Assembly: GCF_018691265.1 (NCBI RefSeq)
Contig: NW_024881313.1
Span: forward strand, 2,596,501 to 2,660,500
Length of the DNA: 64,000 nt
Source: Tyto alba
Lineage: Eukaryota > Chordata > Aves > Strigiformes > Tytonidae
Direction of reading: 5' to 3'
The notes under the pieces are model-generated. The model was not told where the DNA came from and did not search any database. It saw only the letters and a program-made list of their open reading frames with translations. Positions 24,951 through 36,999 of this stretch are shown here, one piece after another (the first letter of the stretch is position 1; every line of letters begins with the position of its first letter). The translations under genes and the position numbers were made by a program.

Positions 24951-25500
24951 TGAGTAGAGGTTGTACAAGCTGAGCTCCTGCAGAGCATTAACAAGGCTTC
25001 AGCACTGCATAGTTTATGTTTGGATGTGCAGTACATTCATACAGATTAGCTTCCTCTCTCATCTCCTGGAAGTTTCAGTTATGATAATAAGCAACACCTC
25101 CTTTGACAGAAAGAAAGAGAAAAGATTAGGGTTAGAAATGGCAGTCCAGGGGGACTGCTAGTATCCTGACAGTCCATGTTGTTTCCGAGCCCATAGTCTC
25201 TAATCACCGTGTCTAAAATCAAACAAAAAGAGGAGAGCTTTGGACCCCTTCTGATAAAACACGGGACAATAAAACTGCTGAATTTAGTGGGCTGTGACAT
25301 TCAGCTGTTATTTGGTAGGGTCAGTTGTTGGCCCAAACCAAGCCACGGCCCAGGCTTTTAACCTTGCTGAAGAAAATGGGCTGCACTTATGCCCTGGGTC
25401 AAGCCAGGAGTACCTACTGAGAGATGCAGGGGGATTTAAAATTCCAACTGCTTCTAGACCATTTCATGCATTTCTTGCTAAATAAATTTTACTGCATTTA
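24951..25500. other. Intronic stretch, possible further repeat-derived DNA
   Basis: No coding match. A segment near 25290-25490 ends in an AATAAA-like motif (about 25480) and could be part of another LTR, but I see no termini or target duplication. Confidence 0.3.
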
Positions 25501-27029
25501 CATTTTCTGTGTCTTCAGTAGTGCACGTAGTTCTGTTTGATGTGACTTATACTGTAGAGATTTTTCTCTGGTGGAATTATAGGGATATTTTGTAGGACAC
25601 CTGGAAAAGTTACAGGTATAGCTACTGTGTAATTGAGATCAAAATCTAGCCTTTTTTGCTTGGTTGTTATATAAGTATAAATTATTTATCATCTTTACTA
25701 TTTTTAAAAATGCTCTTCCTCTTTTTTGCCTCAAAATTCCCTTCTGGAATATGAGGATAAGGATACAGCCCTTCTTTGGAAAGGAAAGCTGCAAAATTAA
25801 AAATGCGAAAAACCTAAGATAAAGGCTCAAAGAAATAGAGCATTTTTTAGAATGTTTGACTTTGGTAGCAGCATGCAGTTGACAAACAGAAGGCTTCTGT
25901 TGCTAAATAATGAATGATAATTAACACATTATCTTGCCTTTATGTCTGTTCAAAGAAGGAGGCAAAATGAGCTGCTGTTCTTCTAAGCTTTCTTGAATTG
26001 TATTCTTACAGTTAGTTTTAACTCATTCACAGTATGAAGGCAATTGAAATAAGCCTGGACCTAGTAGCTGATATTCATCAGGAAAAAAATGTTTGGAGAA
26101 GCCATATGGCAACGGGCGTAAGGTTGTTAACTTTCAAAGCTACTGGAAGTATAATTCTGTCATTTTTCATTTTTTCAGTAGTGGCAGCAGATGGGAGAAA
26201 ACATGGTTCACGTCAGCATGAGATTCCTGAAACAGAAACAGGCAGAAGAAGAAGGGAGGAGGTATTTTACCTCTGGAAATATCAGTACCAAAATGCCAGT
26301 GTATGCCAGGGATAGGCAAACATTTACAGAAGGCCCTTTTATAGCATTTTGGAGTCAATATCTGTGCTTTGCTACTTCTCTGATACTTCAGTGATCTATA
26401 GGTCTCTTTAGCTGAACCAAAAAGTGTGGGTGGAATGAAAAGTGGTGTTGCAAAGTACAATGCTAATGACAAGAAATTGGGATGAGTCGTTTCCTTTCCT
26501 TTTATTAAAGGGTGGAATGCTTTTTTAACTGCTCAAGAGCACATTTTGGAAGCAGAATTTAGGAAATTGCAACACCGGTGCGAAATGTTTATGACAGAGG
26601 GCCTTTGCTGGGGCTCACTGACAAAAGGAGGACACTCCATTAGCATCCTTTGGGGTGTCAGTGAGGAAAATACTGATCTTGCTGGGCAAGTGTGTCACTA
26701 GGTGACATCTGTGTCACCCTACGCAAGGTAGAGCCATCTCGGATGTGAGAGCTGCAAGGACTGAAATAGCACGATCTTGATAGCTTGGAATAATAAAGTA
26801 TGTAATTTTGCAAAATGAGACTATACTGTGTTCCCTGAGAGCTTTTAAATAGAAGTGTGGAAAGAAGCCAGGTGAATTATGCAGCGGTGGTTGTTTAAAG
26901 GAATGTATATTTCTGTTGTGTGGAAAGGGAGGTTGGGGAGGGGAAAGAATGTGCTGAAATTTTGAACGTGGCATTTAGAGATCCCAGGAAAGCTTCACCA
27001 GGCCCTGTCCTGTGGCTGCACTGGGTGCC

Positions 27030-27838
27030 TGTAAAACGGGGCAACAACTGACAGGTGACCCTCATGAGGTTCAACGGGCCGAGTGCAAGGTCCTGCACCT
27101 AGGCCAGTGCAGCCCCCGGTATGCATGCGGGCTGGGGGGGCAGTGGCTGGAGAGCAGCCCTGCAGAGAAGGGCTTGGGGGTGTTGGTGGATGGAGAACTA
27201 TGAGCCAGCAATGTGTGCTCGCAGCCCAGACAGCCAACCATGCCCTGGGCTGCATCAGGAGGAGCGTGGCCAGCAGGTAGAGGGGGGGGATTCTCCCCCT
27301 CTGCTCTGCTCTCGTGAGACCCCACCTGCAGTGCTGGGTCCAGCTCTGGGGGCCCCAGCGTAAGAAGGACATGGACCTGCTCGAGTGGGTGCAGAGGAGG
27401 GACACAAAGATGATCAGGGTGCTGGAGCCATCTCTTCTGTGAGGACAGGCCAAAAGAGTCGGGGTTGTTCAGCCTGGAGAAGAGAAGGCTCTGGGAAGAC
27501 CTGATAGTGGCCTCCCAGGGCTTAAAGGGGGCTTGTAAGAAAGGCAGGGAGGGACTTTTTAGGAGGGCCTGTTGCAGTAAGACAAGGAGTAATGGTTTTA
27601 AACTAAAAGAGGGCAGATTTAGGCTAGATATAAGGAAAAAATTTTTTTTTCAGTGAGGGTGGTGAAACACTGAAACAGGTTGCCCAGAGAGGTGGCAGGT
27701 GCCCCATGCCTGGAAACATTCAAGGCCAGGTTGGACGGGGCTCTGAGCAAGCTGATCTAGTTGAAGATGTCCCTGCTCATTGCAGGACCTTTAAAGGTCC
27801 CTTCCAACCCAAACTATTCTATGATTCTGTGACTCTGT
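27030..27838 (+). mobile_element. 5'-truncated CR1 LINE (3' end of the reverse-transcriptase ORF plus 3' UTR tail)
   Basis: Pieces in more than one frame match the CR1 RT C-terminus in order: ECKVLHLG (about 27080), ESSPAEKGLGVLVDGEL (about 27150-27203), the RRSVASR region (about 27260) and FKLKEGRFRLDIRKKFF (about 27596-27650). The element ends with the diagnostic CR1 tail, imperfect 8-bp units ATTCTATG/ATTCTGTG (about 27815-27838), preceded by ggtcccttccaaccc. Frameshifts show it is inactive. It is much better preserved than the element at 1-2134, so it is a younger insertion. It is sense to TBC1D5. The left end is approximate. Confidence 0.93.
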
Positions 27839-28232
27839 ATTGATGGAGCAGAGCCCTGGTTGTGTGCTGCCTGTGTCCTTAGCCCCCTGGAGATGGCAGC
27901 CAATTGACTGACAGGTCATGAAGACAGCATTTCAAATAGACCAGATGAAAGCAAAAGGCTAATTCATAGCAAATGATGTCTCAGCTCAGAAGTACTTAAA
28001 TAGTGAAGCATCTCTCCTTGTAGGATAGATCTGTTTGTTTTTAACTTCACGGAAACTGCTTGAAGTTGTTGACATTTGAAATACCTTGGTTCTGCACAGA
28101 TCAGGAAGTTTGAGATCAATTTTGATAGCACTCAGCACCAGATAGTTGTTGATATTTCTAAAAGCAAGCTGCTTGTTTCGGTATGAATTTTATTAAGGCA
28201 TCTGAGGAAAATAAATTGGTATCAAAAAATAA

Positions 28233-28268
28233 TAGATGTAAATCAGTTTGTAGATATAAATCAGTTTG
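28233..28268. repeat. 18-bp tandem duplication
   Basis: Two adjacent 18-base copies that differ at one base (tagatgtaaatcagtttg then tagatataaatcagtttg). Probably replication slippage. Confidence 0.85.
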
Positions 28269-28713
28269 ACAGCTATCTTACATTGGGACCTTTAAAATTG
28301 TAAACAATACTACGGACTTAAGGTATTTCCATTTGAATGATAAACTATTAAAATGGGTTCATTATAAAACAGAATACTATATATTATTATACCTAGATAT
28401 AATATTATTATCCTTAGGTACTATGTAGCTAACACCCAAAAAAATATAAATCATAAAAACAGGATGTTTTCAAAATTTAAATATATGATTCGTTCTTCAT
28501 ATAAATTTTGGAAGGGATCAGGTCACAGTGCTGTATTTGAACACATTTTCACATTCAGCTGATATTTATCTTGTTTGTTATTTTAAACAACTTGTAACAG
28601 CTATGTGAATAACAACCAAAGACTTCCAGCTCCCTCATTTCACATTACAGTCATTCTTAATCACTGGTGGGTTTTGCTCTCTGAGCTACTGTACAGTTCC
28701 CTTTCAAGAATGT

Positions 28714-28733
28714 TCTGATCTATATAGATCAGA
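28714..28733. repeat. 20-bp perfect palindrome
   Basis: TCTGATCTATATAGATCAGA reads the same on both strands with no spacer. It lies in the last intron of TBC1D5 with no visible function. Confidence 0.95.
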
Positions 28734-30141
28734 GCAATGGAAAATTGTTTTCAGCTATAATAATAAATTTGGCAAAATAAGTTTTGCTGGAGGCCATGGA
28801 TCTGAAACTCCACGTTTTGGCTTGCTGATAATTGTGGTGACCTCCATACTCCAATTTTATATACTGTGCAGAGGGTCTAACTTTATCTTATTCAGATTCT
28901 TCCTGTTGTTCTTTTTTGTAACTGATTTCTTTTTTTTTTCTCTAATTCCTAAAATCTCTCTTTTACCACAAAGTGAATTTACTTCTTTTTGTTTGATGAA
29001 AGTCACAGCTGAAGGGTTTGTGGGTGACACACATGTTGACATACAGATTTCCCCAGCTACCCCTCTAGTTCTCCTTTCTCTCAGTCTTGCATTAGTGTAA
29101 TTAAATATATTGTTTTCAGTATCACACCGCTTCAGGGTGCTTGTTCCAACAGGCTGCTTGGCAAGTTGCATTATTACTCTGAAAAATATTGTGTGAGAGC
29201 AACTAAGCAAGCAGTCATATTCTTGTTAGAGAAACATAGCGCTAGGTAGGAGATGAATGCATCTCTTGCAGAAGAAAAAAAGTGTTGTCCATTTGGGTTG
29301 CAACCATGCTAATAGGCTGCCAGTTGTAAACAGGTGAGACACCACACTGTTGTGTATGGCAGTCTTCCCTTCTAATTACATATAGCTCTGACTGTTGAAA
29401 AGCTGGGTTTCTCCCGAATATGGCTGGTTGGAATATAGGATTGAGTTTCCTGGTACACTCATGTGTAGTCTTGATCCACTACTCGAGTGCCCAGGAACAC
29501 ACATTTCCCAAGGTCTAACCAGACTGGAGAGGGGTTCTGGACCCTCGTTTTCTGGTAGAGTTCAGAAATACTCAACGACACTAAGCCTGGAAACCCTGGG
29601 AGCCCTGATCTGTCAAACCCCAACTGGTGCACACTAAACCAGGTCTACGTATGGCTCAGATTCCACATGTCATGGTTTTAGTAGGAAGTTTTATACCAAA
29701 CCATTTTCCTGACAGGCTCCAAAATACCACTGTATATGCAAATCATCAAAAAATTCCTCAATACCACTTCATTAATTACTACAGAAAGCTAAAATCAGCG
29801 AGAATATAATTACTGAAAATCTTCACAACTGTAATGTACATGTTAGATGCCTAGCTGCTGTGATCAATACACAGCTGCACTATGATGATGAAACATGTAA
29901 GACTGCTATACCAAATAACATATTTTTAGTATTAGATTTTGTGCTTTTGTAAATACCAAATAAATTATTTCATCCAAATTTAATACCCATCTTATTTTTT
30001 ACTTCTTGATTTGTGTGTCACTACTTTTGGATCATGATTATTTCTTTATCCCACTCTAATATCACTGAGATGCATCGTCAACCTTGCTAAGTGGTAAGAC
30101 TGGTACTAACTTTAAGTCCTTTCTGTGCCATTGTCTCATAG

Positions 30142-30435
30142 ACTACGACTGATGCAAGCACCAGTGAGAACAAGAGTGTTGATGACTATATTATGGTTTC
30201 CAAAGAAGATGAAGGAAGTAGAAGTGCTGTCCCGGAGCCAGCGCAGTCCCTTCAGGCACACAAGGAATCAGCAGCGAAGCCAGAAGCTCCGTCTTGTTCT
30301 TCTTTGATATTCTCTGACCCACTGATGGGCTCCATTTCAGCCTTCTCCAGCAACCTGAGCTCCAGCCCTGATGACGACAGTAGCAATAACAGCAAGGATT
30401 CTGATTTTGCTATTGTCAGCCCACTGGACATCTAA
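30142..30435 (+). CDS. TBC1D5: TBC1D5 terminal coding exon, with two LC3-interaction-type motifs and the stop codon
   Basis: 97 codons plus TAA (30433-30435), after a tcatag acceptor. The end KDSDFAIVSPLDI matches the human TBC1D5 terminus with only small changes. Internal landmarks are also shared: SSLIFSDPLMGS and a SSSPDDDSS acidic-serine run. Two motifs of the form acidic-acidic-aromatic-x-x-hydrophobic are present: DDYIMV (30181-30198) and DFAIV at the extreme end (30403-30417). The latter corresponds to the C-terminal LIR reported for human TBC1D5 (near residues 787-790, from memory). The rest is low-complexity Ser/Glu/Pro sequence, expected to be disordered and phosphorylated. Confidence 0.96.
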   Translation, partial: TTTDASTSENKSVDDYIMVSKEDEGSRSAVPEPAQSLQAHKESAAKPEAPSCSSLIFSDPLMGSISAFSSNLSSSPDDDSSNNSKDSDFAIVSPLDI

Positions 30436-30582
30436 AGAAACAGGTTGAGAGAGTTTGGGAGGCTGATTGTTGCAACTCAGCTCAAATTCCTATGATTCCA
30501 TGGGCTGGATAGTTCTTTGGATTAGAAGGACAGAAAATAGATAAAGGTAACCCATTTCAGCTGCCAAAAGCCTAAATTTAAA

Positions 30583-30637
30583 ATATATATATATATACAA
30601 ACAAACAAACAAACAAAAAAAAAAACACAAAAAAAAA
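30583..30637. repeat. (AT)n then (CAAA)n / A-rich simple repeat in the 3' UTR
   Basis: Alternating AT at 30583-30597, CAAA units to about 30616, then A-rich sequence. Probably polymorphic. Confidence 0.9.
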
Positions 30638-30688
30638 GCAACTTTGCAAGTTTTAAAGAAGTATAGACACCTTTTAATAACTGCCTTA

Positions 30689-30694
30689 AATAAA
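30689..30694 (+). promoter_or_regulatory. Proximal candidate poly(A) signal of TBC1D5
   Basis: AATAAA about 255 bases past the stop codon. Use would give a short 3' UTR. No strong GT-rich downstream element is obvious. Confidence 0.4.
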
Positions 30695-33055
30695 GACCCA
30701 GTAAAACCCAGTTCTAATATACAATTATTCTTAGTTATACCATTGTCTTAGTAGCTTTGTTATTATAGAACTGTTGCTTTCCCAAAAAAATAGAATAGTG
30801 TGTGCTAGATACCATAATGGACTAAGAAATATTTAGATACTTGGCATCAGACCTGAAGCAGCAAAGACAGGCTAGATTTAATATAGTCCTTTTACAAAAT
30901 ACGCCCGACTGGGTTTTCTGAGTAGGAAAGGGTACTGTTTCTTCAGAGATTGTGATTAAAGAAGTAGGGAATGTGGCTCAGAAAGATTAAAAGCATCATT
31001 CTGGCAGTAAGCTTGTTCTCAGTTGAGGAATCCTAGTTTCTTCATTTTCATCCAGCAGTAGCCTGAGGTGTGTTCGAGGCGGAGGTTTGTGTAGCTGCTC
31101 CTCAGCACTATCTTACAGGAGAATGTGTGACAAATTCCTTGAGAACGGGGACCTATACAACAGAGCCTTATTTCCCTTTGCCTACTTCTTTTACCCTTGA
31201 GAGTTTGCAGTTCACCTCTTTTCCTCCTTATACTTGTCTATTTTTACTCCCCCTGGCATGAATTATTTTTTATTTTATTGAGACTAGCACAGTTAAAATG
31301 GAAGGTGCAAGGGAAATTACAGTATTTCATAGAGTAGACCTGAGCCAGTTGAACTAAAACTAGCTTGAGTATGGTAACTTACCAGGGAGGGATGCAAAGT
31401 GAAATTAAATGTTCATAGTTAAAAGCACTTTATATCTCATTACTATTATCTTCTATAGACTCTGTTTACATATATTCCTATACAATTTTCACATTTCTAA
31501 TCAAGAGAAACATAACGGTGCAGCAGCGTTAACCAACAGAAAGTTTTTAATAAACTCTAGAACTTCTTCTATGGAAAAGTGTATTTCTTTCCCATCAAGT
31601 ACATCATACATCTAGTAATAGTTTTTTTCAAATAGATAAGGGAGGTTTTTTTGTACTCTCTGAGCCCTTTAAATTCTGTTGGAATTCACAAAAAGAAACC
31701 GGTGGTGAGTGGACACCTCTTACGGGACCTACGCAGAGTTAGCTTGAGGAAGGCATGCTAGAAAGTCACTCTGTAACAGCAGCAAACAAAATTGCATTAT
31801 TTACTTTTAAGATACATACATATTATACCATGCAGCAACTTCATAATTGCATGGCAAAGCTTGTGTTTGTATGGAGTTGAGAAATGGTAGTTCCTTGCTG
31901 CTTAGTCTGTAATTGTAAATGGAGTTAAGTACCGTATTCCAAAGATGAGGTGACATGTATTTTGCTGGTCTTAGTTTTTACGAGGTCTGTGTCAGTGACT
32001 GAACTGAAGAGATAATTGTCATGTAATTACATAGTAGCTGTCATATCCTTATGTTCAGAAGTTGCCACGTAGTTCTTCTGAAATGATTTGTGCCTTGTAA
32101 AATGATAAAACGCTAGAATGTTATGAGCAGGCATAGCATCATACCTCTCTGCAACAGAGCGATATGAACAGTCAGATGACTGTTTAGATGGAAGATTGTA
32201 AATGCATAACATTTCAGAGAGGTGTTTATTTTGGTTTAATTTTAAGCTTCATAGAAGATCACTTTGGAATTCAGCATGCATGCCTGTCTTCAGGTTTATT
32301 TTATTTCCCTGAGTTTGCATGAATGCCAGGGGATTAGGTGGCTGTTGATTTATTTAGGTCTTTCAGGCTTTGCTAGCTTTAACCCATTCAGCAAGGCTTG
32401 TGCCATACCACCAAAAAAGGGGAATCTGTTCAAGAAGTACCTGTGGAAAGAGGAAAGAAATATTCTGAGGACAGAGAGGAAAGTTTTATATTCTGTGATA
32501 CATAAACCTTCAAAGATTCCAGTACTTCAGCAGGGGAAAATGGTTTTACTTCATTTTTATTTTTTTAAGCATCAGTCTTTTGATTTCTGTTCCGGTGGTT
32601 TGTTTCAGGGATCACATTGCTGTTTTCTTGAACAGTCTCATTGCCAATGGAAGAGTGTGATTTGTACAGTTCTTTTATTTTTGTAAGTTAGTTGTATCTT
32701 TAATATTTCATATTTAAAAACAGCACTAAAAGTGTATAAAGATTTGAGGAGTTTCTAACAAGTTTTCACTAATCAGTGAATTCCGATGAACTGAATGCCT
32801 ATCATGCTGTGGGATGTGATAAAAATCTTCAGAAGCAGAGTTATGATTATACAAGTAAGATCAGAGCGAATTCCAGTAAATGAATCTGCTTTGGTTATAC
32901 CATGTCCTTCCACATCTCAAATACCTTGGCTCTGATACTTGATCATAGTGCAGAGATAGTTAGAATTTTGTATATTCAGTAAGTTAGAAACTTGTAAGTT
33001 AGACAAAATGTCAAGTCATCACCCTGTCTTGCATTATGTTAAGAATATACTGAAA

Positions 33056-33061
33056 AATAAA
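33056..33061 (+). promoter_or_regulatory. Candidate main poly(A) signal of TBC1D5
   Basis: AATAAA followed about 20 bases later by a plausible cleavage zone and a T-rich downstream element (ttgttctttttc at about 33082). Confidence 0.45.
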
Positions 33062-34058
33062 TTGTCATTTAAAATACAAGATTGTTCTTTTTCTCCGAAG
33101 ATTACCTGCTCGTAATGTTCATGGATAACAATAACCAGATAGAAAAATCATATGCATTGCAAATTACTGATGAAAAGTAATAGGGGTTTAAGAGATGTAT
33201 CTGAGACTGTTGTACTGTATCTCACATCTGTAATTTATGACTGTTTAAAGTCTCTTGCATGTCATGTCAGTTGTATGTTCTGCAGGAAGGCAGTATCATA
33301 TTTTGACTGGGTATTCATTTAGTTGTGGAACTTTGTATCTTTACTCTGGAAGAACATCTAGCCCACTTTATTAAAGAAGGAATTAACAAATTTTCTGGGC
33401 TGTGCTTGTGCTGTTTTCTCAAAAAGGAGGGAATGCTTTTTGACTAGAATACTGGAAGTGTGATTTCTGAGAACAAGAGTGATTAAAAACTTTAAAACTA
33501 TCTCATTATCTATATAAGCACAAAGATTGTGAATATTTTAATCAGATTTTATACATATATGATCCAGGGAATAAAACAGCTTGTCATTTATCTCACCCAA
33601 ACAACATACTACATTTTCTATTTTACCATATTTATTGTATCTGAAAATACCAAACCAGAATTTAATGTGGTACAACTTCGCTGCAATTTCATGAAACTTG
33701 GTATAGTTACATCATTGTGTCTCAGTCATAGTGCCAGTATCTGTACAGTACTTTTCTGAATCTCAATACTTTATTTCATATTCTTAAATGATTCCTGTGA
33801 TTTTCCACTATGTTCTCCTCATTAGATGGCACTGGGGCAGCTATTTAAAAGATTAAATTTCAGATTTAAGGTGTACTCGTGCCTGGCAGTTACAATGTCA
33901 TCTGTTCAAATATGGACACAACAATCCTAAAACGTGAACAGATTTCCAAGTTCTGGGTGTCAGCCTTTAAATAACACTTTTGATTTTGTGCTGCATGTGT
34001 TGGTCTTGAGTGAATGTCTGTAATGGTTTATTAGACTTGAAAAGGTGCGGTTTCGTAA

Positions 34059-34064
34059 AATAAA
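34059..34064 (+). promoter_or_regulatory. Distal candidate poly(A) signal of TBC1D5
   Basis: AATAAA followed by cttcatttggctaca and then GT/T-rich sequence (about 34105-34120). It is a possible distal end of the 3' UTR. Confidence 0.4.
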
Positions 34065-34404
34065 CTTCATTTGGCTACAGAATAGTAATTACACTGTCTC
34101 ATAATCTGTGCTGTTCTTTTAAGAGTGATTATATACAGTCTCTGCATTAATGTTTCCTGTGTCACCGAATCTGCTAGACTTCCACTTTAGTAGCTAGCTA
34201 AATTTAGAGATGAAAGAGCATGAAAGAAGGTCATCAGAGAAACAGCAACTTGAAACATGCACATAGGCAAATTGTTTGCCTGCTGCTCGCAATATATTTA
34301 ACCACTAAAACGGTGAGGGAGATTTTAGATATGTGGGAGGATCCTGCAAGAGGCAGAGTGCATAGCCCTAGAAAGAGATGGTGAGCCGGAAGCGATGCAG
34401 CGTG

Positions 34405-34552
34405 AGACTCTTAAACTACAGATTCTTTAGGACAGGAACCATCTTTTTCTCTGAGTTTGTACAGAGCTTCTAGCATAGTTTGCTATGATCACAGATGCTG
34501 TCAAGATTAGGATGATGATGATAACAATAGTAATAATAAATACTTATTATTT
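34405..34552 (+). mobile_element. Ancient L2/CR1-like LINE 3' end
   Basis: The order cgtgagactc...ttaggacaggaacc...tttgtacagagcttctagca...taataataaa is the classic 3' tail of old amniote L2-type repeats (tagactgtaagctc...gggcaggga...cctagcaca...aataataa). It ends in GAT and TAA trinucleotide runs (34509-34543). It is strongly diverged, with no coding part. It lies just beyond the candidate TBC1D5 poly(A) sites. Confidence 0.55.
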
Positions 34553-36967
34553 CACCAAGGTTTACTCTTTCAAACAGCGAGCTAGATGTAATCCAAATAT
34601 AGTCACTCACTCGATAGCACTAGCATCGTATCAGAGGAATTTGGTCCCACACTGATGAAATAAGTGGAACTGAAGAGCTGTAGCTTAAATAAGTACATTA
34701 AAACCAGAACCAACCCACACCAGAAACTGGATAACAATATTGCCAAATACAAAAAAAACTGTACTTCTCTCCAGACATCTATGAAGTATAACAAATATTT
34801 TCTAAAATGTGCCTCAGGTAGCAGTTGTGTACCTTGTTTGACTACGCCAGGTATGTTTGTGCCAACCTATCTTTGTTTTTAACTTGCAAAAGCCTAGCTG
34901 ATGCTGAGATGCAGGAAGCATTAAAATATATCAGCTGCAGAGGGAAGACACTGCCGTTCCGTTTTCTATGAATGGTAAGAATTTCATCCTTCAAATCCCA
35001 CTGATTTAGCACTTTCACTATCTTCTGTGGTGACAATGTGAAAAACCCTGTAAGCATTTCCAGAGACCTGATGGGAACTCCGCTCTTTAAGTCATCATGT
35101 GCAGTCTCAGGGCTTTGAGCTGAGAAAGTTTTCACAGCTTTGCCTTTCACTGTGAGCTTCAGGGACTGTGGCAAGATTAGGTTTATCTGAATTTTTAACT
35201 AGTACAAAGAAGCATTCAAAGATGCTATAAATTATCATGTCAGTATTTGAGACCTTTTGGAATATAAATTGCTACATAGTTTTGAGATGGAAGAATAGTT
35301 GTCACAGTATCTTGATTTCCCACCTGCTGTGTTAATTGAATCCAGGGGATGGTGAATATAGTAGCATTTTCAGATCAGCGTTAAATTCCTCTTTAAAATA
35401 CCAAACAAACAGATATTAAAAGACAAGCGTCGTATAGCTTGCTGGATAATATCTACCTCTATGCACTACTCGGTAACATGCATCATTTTTATCTGTAAGT
35501 AGAGGGACTTGCAACAGCCTGGAACACATGGCAGAAAATGGACATGAATATGGGCCTACTCTTAAAAACTTTTTCAAAGTTCCCAGGATTAAGATACATC
35601 AAAATGTTTAAAAAATACACACACAGCTTATTTAGGCTTGCGAAGGTTACCAGGTCTCAATAAAGTTTCAGCTGATTCAGGAAAGTGTAACATTTTCATA
35701 TTAAAATCTGATTATTTGCTTTATTGCTTGTTCCACCCCGCAGATTTCCATGTTCCACTGCCACTGCTGTCGGGAGTGATGCAGTATTTGCGCCCATCGT
35801 CAGTGTAATGCCCAGTCCGCCAGCAACCCCAGGGCTGAGCAATATTAGGGTGCATTTCGGGGTGAGCTCTCTGAATGTTACTTTCTCCAGTTACTGCCTT
35901 GTTGCTGCCTCACAGTCCCTACCTGTGTTTTGTCCATGTGTGCCTTTTCTAATTGATCTTTGATTGTAAGGTCTGCAAGTCTTTTGGCATCATGTGTGCA
36001 CTGGACAGGCAGCGATGAAACTCCAGGTGATGCCACAGTGTGACTTCTAAAGGCGCCTAAAGGTAGGAGTTCGGCACCACAGTGAGCTGCTTGTATTTCA
36101 GAATTGTGCTCCAGACCAGTAACTTTCAAAATCCAGAGAAAATTAATTCCAGTATATGAGCAATGAATTGCACATGTTTACTAAGTTGTGAAGAAACTGT
36201 GATGGGGGAACTCCCCAGCAGACCCTCTTTCCAAACTCCTTTTGTTCTCATTTCCCACAGTCAAGCCCATCTGGCACTTTTGTGATACCGGACATAACCC
36301 ATAAAAACTTCAGCTGTTTAATCTTCTTGAATAAATGAATTCTCAGTCACTGTGATCAAAGTTAGCTGTTCATCATCTGAGGACTCCAATACCCTGTGCC
36401 TGCAGCCTGGCCACCAGCCCAACCAGTGTGTTCCTTGTTCTTGTGTAAAATCTGAAATTTTATGAAAATCTCACAATACTTATACAGCAGGAGGGATTCA
36501 TATTCAGTCCTCATAACTTCCCTGTGGTAAGCTTTATTGTAAGCTTTATTGCCTAATATTTTCTCTATCCACGCTTTCTTTGTAATTCTAACAATCAGGA
36601 AAAAAATAGAAGAAAAATATTGTCTTGGCTCAAAAATGCTTTGCTTTTTCTTTTCTTTCTCTTCCCTCTCCTGATAAAGTGTCTTTGCTAAGGATTTTTT
36701 GTTCTTTTACTTGTAAAACAGACTAGGTATATTTAAACTGGTTATGAGCTAGAGTTCTGATATGTTTTGTCTTTAAAATGCTGAAACAAAACATTGATTT
36801 ATCCAAAACTTTTCTCGTACTGAGTAAGGGGAGCTTGAGTAGACTCTACAAAACTCTAAGTGGGGATAGTGTATATTTTCAATTTCTGAAAAAAACAGCA
36901 CATTTTGGTAAACACACTGGACCACAATTGGGCAAATAATACACTTACTGAGCTATGCTGTTTTCTT
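34553..36967. other. Intergenic DNA, no gene supported
   Basis: AT-rich. A 110-codon open frame on the - strand (35174-34842) has no recognised similarity and no good splice context. A segment at about 36180-36390 has an ataaaa box (36300) and AATAAA (36330-36335) about 30 bases apart and could be an old LTR, but clear ends are missing. Confidence 0.5.
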
Positions 36968-36988
36968 AAAAAAAAAAAAAAAAAAAAA
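36968..36988. repeat. A21 mononucleotide tract
   Basis: Twenty-one A in a row at the border between AT-rich DNA and a GC-rich block at 37000-37300. Confidence 0.95.
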
Positions 36989-36999
36989 TTAAGAATTCA

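Larger units (their letters stand above)
22578..30141 (+). other. TBC1D5: TBC1D5 last intron (7.6 kb) with transposon insertions
   Basis: Phase-0 intron from gtaaga to tctcatag. It carries a solo LTR, an older antisense LTR-like fragment and a CR1 3' fragment, each listed separately. It also has a 20-bp palindrome and a small tandem duplication near 28.2-28.7 kb. 27840-30141 otherwise holds AT-rich DNA with no gene that I can support. Confidence 0.85.
30436..33085 (+). other. TBC1D5: TBC1D5 3' UTR (end provisional)
   Basis: AT-rich, non-coding sequence directly after the stop codon. It holds simple repeats at 30583-30637 and several ATTTA motifs. Three candidate poly(A) signals follow (30689, 33056, 34059). 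The 33056 signal has a T-rich downstream stretch (about 33080-33095), typical of a cleavage site, so the UTR is drawn to there; it may run to about 34.08 kb. Open frames of up to 140 codons (32264-32686) have no recognisable content. Only transcript data can fix the end. Confidence 0.55.

Noticed and set aside
32264..32686. 140-codon open frame in the TBC1D5 3' UTR
   Set aside because: No recognised domain and downstream of a well-supported stop codon.
34842..35174. 110-codon - strand frame considered as a PLCL2 exon
   Set aside because: Sequence does not resemble a phospholipase-C-like protein as far as I can tell, and flanking splice sites are not convincing.
36180..36390. Possible LTR with ataaaa and AATAAA boxes
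   Set aside because: No TG...CA ends or target duplication could be found.
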